38,627 nucleotides of DNA from CAYWNA01 sp964459305 (GTDB lineage: Bacteria > Planctomycetota > Planctomycetia > Pirellulales > Pirellulaceae): assembly GCA_964459305.1 (NCBI GenBank), contig CAYWNA010000111.1, positions 1-38,627 of the forward strand, read 5' to 3'. Below are positions 9,364-16,519 of this stretch, one piece after another. The position numbers and the translations under genes are program-made. The notes beneath the pieces are model-generated. The model was not told where the DNA came from, made no database searches, and was given only the letters and a program-made list of their open reading frames with translations. The stretch's first letter is position 1. The number at the start of each line of letters is the position of its first letter.

Positions 9364-12279
9364 ATGATGGTCAAGTATGCGAGTATTGCAGCTTACGGAA
9401 GATTTTGGATCACCGGGATCTGCGCAGCGTGGGCTTGCACGTCGGCTGCTGTGGTGGCGGCTGAGGCGGAGAACACCCTTTTGCAGAATTGCAGTTTCGA
9501 GACGGTTACACGCGTCGAGGTCCCTCCGAAGGAGACAGAACGGGGCAAGTGGGTATTGAAGAGTGACCTCCAGGCCCCTGCGCAATGGAAGTTGTCAGCC
9601 GCTTTCCCGGGCGAGTTGGAAATGGTGGAGGGCGGCGCGGCGGATGGACAGCGGTTCCTGCGTCTTGCCGCCGGACCGGAACGTGCCGCCCATCTGGTTC
9701 AGCAGTGTTTAGGCCTGCGCCGCGGGCTGGGGTACGAGGTGTCGCTTCGCTACCGGGGCGGGCCGGTGCAGCTGAAGGTGTATGAGTACGACGATGCGGG
9801 CAGACTTAAGGCCGACCGTGCGTTTGCCAGGGGCGTGCCGACCCCGGTGCGCGACGGTGCCTGGGGTACGCTTACGGGCATCTACATGGTGCCCAACGGC
9901 ATTGCCAAAGTCACTTTGGCCTTGGCGGTCCCGGCGGGAGGCGAGGCCGATCTGGATGATGTGCGCATTGACAGATTCGAGCGTTCTGCCGAGCGATTAG
10001 ATGTCCGCGACTTCGGCGCCAGCGGATCGGAGTATGAGACGACGGCCGACACGGTCGCCGGCTCGAAGATCGTCAAGCTCCAGGACATCGGCGACTTTCA
10101 GGTGGGCCACCAGGTGACGGTCTCCAAATGCAATCCACATATCGCCGATGGCCGTGTGTGGGGCAGAGTGCCAGGCGAGGGCACGAGCGATTTCGACCAG
10201 CAGGTGCAGGCACGCGGTTACGACGGTACTCTCGGCAATTGGACTGCCTACATCCTGGATTTCAAGGGCACCGACCCGCCTACCTTCCGCTGGAGTGACG
10301 ATCTGGCCTTCACCTGGAACGAGCCCGTCCCCGTCACCGGCGATTGGCAAGAGCTGAGCGGCGGAGTCGAGGTGAAGCTCCCCAATACCGACTCCTGGGC
10401 CGAACCCGCTGTGGTCACCTTCAGCGGTCGTGACCAGTTGGTAAGCACGATTGTCAAGGTCGACGGCAACGCGGTGACGCTTGCCGACGTCGCGCCGGCC
10501 GAGGCCAAGGAATGCGTCGTCCGGCACACCGACAGCGGCCCGCTGCAGGCCGCATTCAACCGCGCGGTGGGTGAATCGCGAAACGTCTTCATTCCTTCCG
10601 GGTGCTATCGCCTGACCAGCGGTCTGAACCTGAACGGTGCGGACGGCATCACCGTGGAAGGCGAGAACGAGGAGCGTACGATACTCGACATCAGCAACGG
10701 CCAGGGCACGTGCATCTCGGTCGTGGGCGGAACGTCCATCACAATTCGCAATCTGCGGTTCCGTGGCTTCAGCGGCTTCGCCGAACGCAAGCAGATGGGT
10801 TTCATGCGTGCCCACGGCTATGCCCACATGTGGGGCTTCTATGTCAAGCACTGCAATGCCGTGGGCATCCGCAGCCCCGAACGGGTCCTGGTCGAAAATT
10901 GTCATGCTACCGGTATGTCGGCCGAGTGCTTCTATTCCGGCAGTTCAAGCCGAAGGAGGAACGACGAACCCGACCGATACACCAAGTCGATCGTCTATCG
11001 AAACTGCACGGTCGCCGACTGCGCCCGAAACGCCTTCAACAACAATGACTTCGCGGAGAATACGGCCGTTCTCTACTGTCGAGTTCAAGATGTGGGCGGG
11101 TGTAGCTGGGAGGGCGCGTCGCGCTTCGTCAAGATCGTGGGCAACTACTTCCGCAACGCGGGAACTGTCGCGATGGGCAACATTCGCTCGCGCGACGAGA
11201 ATTTTGATATCCTGCCTTCCGGCCAGCACATCGTGGCCCACAACACGTTCGAACAGCAGATGGTCTACGGTGGTTGCGCGATCCGATCTTCCGCCGGATC
11301 CACGCCTGTGATCATCAGCAACAACATCTTTGTCAATTTCAACACGTCCGCCATCGAGGCCACCGGCTTCAGCGATTACCGAAACCTCCCCGCCGCCAAC
11401 ACAATCATCACCGGCAACGCCATCGACTTGACCTGTGTCCGGGATGAGTCATGCCGTCGTTTCGGCATCAACGTCTCTGCGGACGACGCTACAATCAGCG
11501 ACAACCAGGTCTACATTCGCGGCGAGGTCGACCCCGAAGTCACAGGCATTGTGCTCGCAGAACCGGCCCGCAACATCGTCGTGCACGACAACATCATCCG
11601 CGGCTGTGCGGTCGGCCTGCTGGCCACAAAGAAAGTGGGACGGATCGCCGAGGTGATCGATCCGAGGACGTTTCGGGCCGGCCGCTTGCTGCCCTGGCCC
11701 CGACGGCGCACCCACTGCTACCGCGGCTGCCGGATTGCCTGGGTGGCGCGCGGCGGCGATGGATTCATTCTCGGCCCGGAAATTAAGACCTTCGACCCGG
11801 ACGAAGGCGTGTACCGGCTGACCGAGGATTGCGAACTGAAGGAAGGAACCGGCTTCGCGATCCTTTCGCCGCAGGGACCGAATTGGAACATCCATCACAA
11901 CGTGATCAACAACTGCGCCCAGCTCGTCGATCTCGATGTGTTCGGCGGCCCCACCGCCGTGTTCGCGGACAACCTGCTTTCGCGCGGCGAAACTGAAAAC
12001 GTGAAGATCGCGGCGGAAATACACGGGCGATTCAAAATCACGGACAACCAGTTCTCCGGCTTCGACGAACCCGATTCCGTGACCCTAACGCTGTATCCCG
12101 ATCCCGTGGACAGACCATCGCGCCTAATCTGTCGGGACAATATCTTCGACCAGTGTGCCACACCCATCGGCGAGGGCGTTCCAGGCGTGTTGAAGGCCGC
12201 GATCGCGGGAGGCAACGTCTTCGGTGGTCATGTCGAGGCACCGAACCAAGAGACGGGCGACACTAGGGGAGTGCGCTGA
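9364..12279 (+). CDS. secreted right-handed parallel beta-helix protein (pectate-lyase/polygalacturonase-like)
   Basis: A 971-aa exported protein with a signal peptide around residues 13-33 (FWITGICAAWACTSAAVVAA). Residues about 37-210 form a jelly-roll carbohydrate-binding-like module (NTLLQNCSFE ... LDDVRIDRF). From residue about 215 the sequence LDVRDFGASGSEYETTAD marks the start of a pectate-lyase-3-type domain, followed by a long run of helix rungs (ITVEGENEERTILDISNG, NNIFVNFNTSAIEATGF, HDNIIRGCAVGLLATKK) to about 950. The fold is typical of polysaccharide lyases, hydrolases and epimerases; catalytic residues cannot be named from sequence alone. No strong ribosome site precedes ATG 9364/9367. 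The 295-base gap before it contains nothing recognisable. Confidence 0.85.
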   Translation: MMVKYASIAAYGRFWITGICAAWACTSAAVVAAEAENTLLQNCSFETVTRVEVPPKETERGKWVLKSDLQAPAQWKLSAAFPGELEMVEGGAADGQRFLRLAAGPERAAHLVQQCLGLRRGLGYEVSLRYRGGPVQLKVYEYDDAGRLKADRAFARGVPTPVRDGAWGTLTGIYMVPNGIAKVTLALAVPAGGEADLDDVRIDRFERSAERLDVRDFGASGSEYETTADTVAGSKIVKLQDIGDFQVGHQVTVSKCNPHIADGRVWGRVPGEGTSDFDQQVQARGYDGTLGNWTAYILDFKGTDPPTFRWSDDLAFTWNEPVPVTGDWQELSGGVEVKLPNTDSWAEPAVVTFSGRDQLVSTIVKVDGNAVTLADVAPAEAKECVVRHTDSGPLQAAFNRAVGESRNVFIPSGCYRLTSGLNLNGADGITVEGENEERTILDISNGQGTCISVVGGTSITIRNLRFRGFSGFAERKQMGFMRAHGYAHMWGFYVKHCNAVGIRSPERVLVENCHATGMSAECFYSGSSSRRRNDEPDRYTKSIVYRNCTVADCARNAFNNNDFAENTAVLYCRVQDVGGCSWEGASRFVKIVGNYFRNAGTVAMGNIRSRDENFDILPSGQHIVAHNTFEQQMVYGGCAIRSSAGSTPVIISNNIFVNFNTSAIEATGFSDYRNLPAANTIITGNAIDLTCVRDESCRRFGINVSADDATISDNQVYIRGEVDPEVTGIVLAEPARNIVVHDNIIRGCAVGLLATKKVGRIAEVIDPRTFRAGRLLPWPRRRTHCYRGCRIAWVARGGDGFILGPEIKTFDPDEGVYRLTEDCELKEGTGFAILSPQGPNWNIHHNVINNCAQLVDLDVFGGPTAVFADNLLSRGETENVKIAAEIHGRFKITDNQFSGFDEPDSVTLTLYPDPVDRPSRLICRDNIFDQCATPIGEGVPGVLKAAIAGGNVFGGHVEAPNQETGDTRGVR

Positions 12280-12339
12280 AACGCGTCTCGTTCCACGAAG
12301 ACCGCGACAGACGATATCGGCAAATCCTCTACTGCGAGG

Positions 12340-15300
12340 TCAATTCGCCGTACGTGTGCCCGTCCTTCCGGCCGCGTGGAGGTCGGCGATCTGTCGGTCG
12401 GTGAGAGTTCCGCGATAGATGCGCAGTTCGTCCAACTGGCCGTAGAAGCCGGCTCCGGGGTTTTTCTCCCACCCGCTCCAGGCCCCGATGCGGAAGGACT
12501 CAAGATCGAGTGCGACGCCTAGCCCGAGCGCTTGTTGCGAGTCCTTTCTGCCGTCGACGTAGAAACTGATGTTTCCGCCGAATCGAGGATCGCACGTGAC
12601 GACCAAATGATGCCACCGGTCGATTTCGAATTGAGTCTTCGCCTGGCGGTGTGTCCACGGACCGGGACCGGTGTTGATCGCCACGTTGGGCGTTCCGTTT
12701 TCGAGCAAGCTGAAATGGAATGCGCCTCTGTTTCCTCCATCGCTAAACACCAGAGGGTTCCAGCGATTCGGCAGCCGACTTGGTTTGACCCACAGCGATA
12801 CAGAGATTGCCTCCTGCTGTCCAAGGCCACCGGCTGATACGTAGCCTTTTCCATTCAGAGTCAGTATTGGGCCATGCTCGCCGTCTGGGCCGCATTCGGC
12901 GTTCACAATCTTACCGTCCCTACCATTGCCGGAGTCGTCCGGCGTTGTGCCGTCCGGTCCGTCATCGAGTGGCCACCAGGCGAGCATTTCGGCGGGCAAT
13001 GGTTCGAGTTTCGGCAGTTCGGGGAAGACGGGCGCGATGCCGCATGCCGATTCCACCGTCGGCACAGGACGGAAGTCGGGCTGGCCTCGGTACGCGAGAT
13101 TGCGCCGGCCGTAGTACGAGCCGTAGTAGGGGGCGCCGCAGTCGATCCACGTGACCAGCTTAATCCATTCCTCCTTCGAGAGTTTAGCGTCGTAGTGGGA
13201 AAAAGGGGTCAGGTCCAATTTGTGCGCAGCACCCTCCAGGCCGTTCCGGCAAATTGGACCTGACCCCTTTTTCCCTCTGAGTACCTCGATCAGCTTGCTG
13301 CAATGAGAGCCGTGACTGTACGGTGGGACGGCTTCGGCGTTTTGCATCGAGTAGGTGGCGCCGGCCCATTCCCGAATCGTCGCGACCAATCCGGCCTGCA
13401 AGATGTTTTCGTACGAACGATTGAACAGCGTGGTCATTTCGCCGCGCAGATCGGGGGCGACTTTGGGGTCTTTACCGTCGTGGCAGTTCACACAGTGCCG
13501 GTCGAAGATGGGCTGGACATCGGTCGGGTAGTACAACGGACGTGGCGCGACCTCGCCAGGCTGCGCGGCAAGCTTCGCAGGTGGCTGACCAAAGGCCGCC
13601 GTCAAACGCGACACGGGTGCCTGCTTGCGATGCTCGTGGCAGCCGATACAGGATCGCTGTTCGCCGGATTCGAAGTTCACGAACGTCCGCATGCGTTGCA
13701 CTTCCATGAAGTCCTCGTCCAGTGCCTGGAAAAACAGGTTTCGGTTCGCGGGCACTTCGAAACAGGCCGAACCGTCTTCCTCGACCGGCACGATCCCACG
13801 CAGCACGGCGATCCAGATATGGGCGTTGCAACTGACGGCGATGTGCCCGCCGAACCCGTCGGCACGTCGATCCTCACCGCGAAGCGGATCCACTTCGGCG
13901 GCCCACGGTTTGGGAATCTGTTCCATCACGCGCACGTACTTGACCGTTCCCGGCGCGACACCGTCCAGCCCCCGGTACACGTCGCTCAGGAAAACGGTGG
14001 CCGTTGCATCGGAGACCGAAAAAGGGGGCAGGTCCAATTTATGCGCAGCACCCTCCGGGACGTTTCGGCAAATTGGACCTGACCCCATTTTCGGTCGCAC
14101 GGAAGGAAGGACGGGCGGCACGTCTTTCGGTTGGAGCACCATGGGCTGCCAGCAGGATATCTCCGGATCGTGGTAGATCGGTACGCGGTTGCCGAAGGCG
14201 TCCAGCAGGTGGATGCCATAAGCTGCCTCGTCGTTGTACCGCCGCTCAGGATTGCACGCGACGAGGAAAAACTTGTCGGACAAAGGATAGGGATCGGCAT
14301 AGAACGGTCCGTAGATATCCTCACGCCACACTCCGTTGCGAAGCTGGTAGAGTCCGCGCAAGTTTTGTGTCTTCACGTTCGGGGTCAGGCTGATCATGGG
14401 CTCCGGCGTGCGTTTCTCCTTGCTCATGTCCAGCAACAACACCTGTCCCACACCCATCGGCTCATGCCCACAGCCGATGCACACCGCCAGACTCCGGTGA
14501 CCGGGCACCTGTCGGGCCTGCCAAAACACGCCGGGATTGGCGACGTTGTCGCCGTAGAACTCCTCACTGCCCGATCCGTCCGGACGCGTGACCCACAGCG
14601 GCTGCACGGCGGCGATGCCCTTGTATACGTATTCCCAACGGTTGTAGAGGATTCGCCCGTCGTCCATCACGGTCGGCGTAAACTCGCTCAGCGCACCCTG
14701 AGAAATGGGCCGCAAGCCGCTGCCATCGGCATTCATTCGGAACAGGTTCGTGCAAGCCAGATAGTGATTCGGCGTACAAAGCACGCCATGTTCGCACCGC
14801 GTTGACGCAAAACAGAGACCGCCGTCAGGCAGGTAGCAGGGGTGGACATCGTCGGTCCAGAATCGGTAACCCATCAAGCCGTAGAAACTGTCCCCGGTAC
14901 TGGTCGTCCCGTACTTGGCCATTCGCTGCTGCTCGTCGTCCGGAGGATGCGTCACTTGCCGCAACTCGTTGCCATCCACGCTGATCTCATGGATTCGATA
15001 GCCTTCGTGGTTCGGTCGGCGATAGCCGAATAGGATCCGTTTGCCGTCGAAGGAAAGGTCGTAACGGTCGAAAACGCCGCCGGCCAACTGCGGAGCGATC
15101 TCGCGCACGCGGCCGTCGGCCAACGAGAGCGCGCACAAGTTGCCGCCCCAGCGGCTAATGTGTTGGAAGTCGTCGTAGTAGTGCTTGCTGTTGTACGTGT
15201 AGCGTTTGACGAAGACGATCTCGGCATCCCGGATCAGAGGGTTCAGATCGACCAGCATGCGACGCTGCATCTGCGGCATTTCCGCCATGAGACGGCGTGT

Positions 15301-16500
15301 CGCCTCGTCCGTCGGATCGAGATTCACGCTGGCTTGCGTCGACAGCCGCTGCTCATACTCGTCCAAACAGGCCAGCGACTCGATTGCCGGGTACTTGCTC
15401 GGGTAGGATTGACCCAGTTCGTTGACCGCGGCATGCAATCGACCGAGATCGCGATGGAGCGCGGCCAGAACCGATGTTTTCTCGCACAGATCAAGCCAAT
15501 GACGGTCGTTCCGATCGGCTTTGTCCGGCCTGAGCCGGTCCAATTCCTCGCGGATTGAGTCGAAAAAGGGGACAGGTCCAATTTGTGCGCAGCACCCTCC
15601 GGGCCGTTCCGGCAAATTGGACCTGTCCCCTTTTTCGACGGCGACGAGACTGTCGATGAACTGCTCCTCCAATTCGCTGCCTTGGGCCGCGAACCAGCCC
15701 TTCGCTGAGAACCAGTCCGCGTGGACGAGATCCAACAGCGGGTTTTGTGCTGGCGGAAAGTCGCGGCGGACCTGCTCCCAAAGTCGCGGTACGGGGCGTG
15801 GTGACGCCGAGAAGTAGAACGTGGGCTCGCTGCCGGGCACTAGCCGGACCACAATTGCGCTTTCTCCCGTTTTGAGATCCAGGTCGACCAGCACTTGATC
15901 GACGCGCGTGCCGTCCACTCGATGGCTGCATCCATAGCGGCCGGAAGTCAAGCACGTCTTTGCTGATGCAACTTTGCGACCGTTGAGCCAGAGTTCCAGT
16001 TGATCGCCCCCGCCGATGCCGACCGTCAGCCGCACTGGCTGCTTCGCGCGAACCGTCCGCGTCAAATAGACCGAGGTATCGCCGGATCCGCCGACGAATT
16101 TCACTGCCTTACCGTCGACCAGGTCTTTGCGCGGCGACCACAGCGTCTGACCGTCTTCCAGGCGGGCGCTCACGTCGATGCCCTCGGCTGGTTGGACCTG
16201 TTTCGCGGCGTCGGCCGCCGGCAAAGGCCGCGTCGCCAGCCACGAGTCGAACTCCACCGCTTTTCGCGCCGGAGGTTGTTCGGCCAGCCAAGCCGAATAT
16301 CGCTGACGGGTCGCCAGCAATGTCGTGGGAAGGCTGTCCGCCTTTGCGTACAGCGACAAGGGCAGCCGTTCCGACTCCGAGCAGTCGACCGGCGACGACT
16401 GGCTTCGAGCTATCCCGGACGCTGAAGCAAGGAGCAGTGTGCAAAGAAACGCCATCGCCTTGGCGCGGCAATTCCTACGTAGGTGTTCGGCGTGGGCCAT
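12340..16500 (-). CDS. HzsA-like secreted dihaem protein with C-terminal LamG domain, carrying three palindromic inserts
   Basis: A 1386-aa exported protein and the second gene of a minus-strand pair (19 bases after the upstream stop). CGGAG precedes ATG 16500 and the N-terminus is a signal peptide (AKAMAFLCTLLLASASGIA). The middle has TolB/PD40-like propeller blades (KRYTYNSKHYYDDFQHISRW, YDLSFDGKRILFGY) of the hydrazine-synthase-alpha-like class. Two c-type haem motifs follow: CIGCH at residues 951-955 and CVNCH at 1003-1007. A LamG/concanavalin-like domain occupies about 1190-1380 (AWWPLDDGPDGTTPDDSGNG). Residues 289-313, 804-828 and 1077-1101 are each encoded by a 75-base palindromic insertion. 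Paralogues of HzsA are common in planctomycetes that do not make hydrazine, so an electron-transfer or substrate-binding role in the periplasm is the safe statement. Confidence 0.85.
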   Translation of the reverse strand: MAHAEHLRRNCRAKAMAFLCTLLLASASGIARSQSSPVDCSESERLPLSLYAKADSLPTTLLATRQRYSAWLAEQPPARKAVEFDSWLATRPLPAADAAKQVQPAEGIDVSARLEDGQTLWSPRKDLVDGKAVKFVGGSGDTSVYLTRTVRAKQPVRLTVGIGGGDQLELWLNGRKVASAKTCLTSGRYGCSHRVDGTRVDQVLVDLDLKTGESAIVVRLVPGSEPTFYFSASPRPVPRLWEQVRRDFPPAQNPLLDLVHADWFSAKGWFAAQGSELEEQFIDSLVAVEKGDRSNLPERPGGCCAQIGPVPFFDSIREELDRLRPDKADRNDRHWLDLCEKTSVLAALHRDLGRLHAAVNELGQSYPSKYPAIESLACLDEYEQRLSTQASVNLDPTDEATRRLMAEMPQMQRRMLVDLNPLIRDAEIVFVKRYTYNSKHYYDDFQHISRWGGNLCALSLADGRVREIAPQLAGGVFDRYDLSFDGKRILFGYRRPNHEGYRIHEISVDGNELRQVTHPPDDEQQRMAKYGTTSTGDSFYGLMGYRFWTDDVHPCYLPDGGLCFASTRCEHGVLCTPNHYLACTNLFRMNADGSGLRPISQGALSEFTPTVMDDGRILYNRWEYVYKGIAAVQPLWVTRPDGSGSEEFYGDNVANPGVFWQARQVPGHRSLAVCIGCGHEPMGVGQVLLLDMSKEKRTPEPMISLTPNVKTQNLRGLYQLRNGVWREDIYGPFYADPYPLSDKFFLVACNPERRYNDEAAYGIHLLDAFGNRVPIYHDPEISCWQPMVLQPKDVPPVLPSVRPKMGSGPICRNVPEGAAHKLDLPPFSVSDATATVFLSDVYRGLDGVAPGTVKYVRVMEQIPKPWAAEVDPLRGEDRRADGFGGHIAVSCNAHIWIAVLRGIVPVEEDGSACFEVPANRNLFFQALDEDFMEVQRMRTFVNFESGEQRSCIGCHEHRKQAPVSRLTAAFGQPPAKLAAQPGEVAPRPLYYPTDVQPIFDRHCVNCHDGKDPKVAPDLRGEMTTLFNRSYENILQAGLVATIREWAGATYSMQNAEAVPPYSHGSHCSKLIEVLRGKKGSGPICRNGLEGAAHKLDLTPFSHYDAKLSKEEWIKLVTWIDCGAPYYGSYYGRRNLAYRGQPDFRPVPTVESACGIAPVFPELPKLEPLPAEMLAWWPLDDGPDGTTPDDSGNGRDGKIVNAECGPDGEHGPILTLNGKGYVSAGGLGQQEAISVSLWVKPSRLPNRWNPLVFSDGGNRGAFHFSLLENGTPNVAINTGPGPWTHRQAKTQFEIDRWHHLVVTCDPRFGGNISFYVDGRKDSQQALGLGVALDLESFRIGAWSGWEKNPGAGFYGQLDELRIYRGTLTDRQIADLHAAGRTGTRTAN
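13197..13275. repeat. in-frame palindromic element, copy 1
   Basis: Left arm 13197-13222 (begins GGGAAAAAGGGGTCAGGTCC) is perfectly inverted in the right arm 13250-13275, with a 27-base loop at 13223-13249. The 73-base core is 13200-13272. It adds 25 codons (13198-13272) to the HzsA-like gene. Residues before and after (KLIEVLRG / HYDAKLSKEE) line up without a gap with the neighbouring paralogue (KLRRVLESEHYEVKLTEP), so the segment is an insertion. Confidence 0.9.
14014..14096. repeat. in-frame palindromic element, copy 2
   Basis: Arms at about 14016-14041 and 14069-14094 are inverted with three mismatches. The flanks GACCG and CGGTC extend the symmetry to 14014-14096. The core is again 73 bases (14019-14091) and the loop closely matches copies 1 and 3. 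It adds 25 codons (14017-14091) between PPVLPSVRP and VSDATATVFLSDVYRGL; the paralogue has PPVLPP followed soon by LTLVDVYQGL with no such insert. The frame used is the same as in copy 1. Confidence 0.9.
15559..15639. repeat. in-frame palindromic element, copy 3
   Basis: A perfect 27-base inverted repeat: left arm 15559-15585 (begins GTCGAAAAAGGGGACAGGTC) and right arm 15613-15639, with a 27-base loop at 15586-15612. The core is 73 bases (15563-15635). It adds 25 codons (15562-15636) in a different reading frame from copies 1 and 2, giving EKGDRSNLPERPGGCCAQIG and then PVPFF, yet still without a stop. The arms carry ACAGG where copies 1 and 2 have TCAGG or GCAGG, compensated in the opposite arm. 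Confidence 0.9.
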
Positions 16501-16519
16501 CGCATAACTCCGTTGTAGG

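Noticed and set aside
13197..15639. Intrinsic terminators or CRISPR-like repeats in the HzsA-like gene
   Set aside because: The hairpins lie inside a coding frame, are spaced 740-1470 bases apart and have conserved loops, which fits a mobile palindromic element rather than a terminator or CRISPR array.
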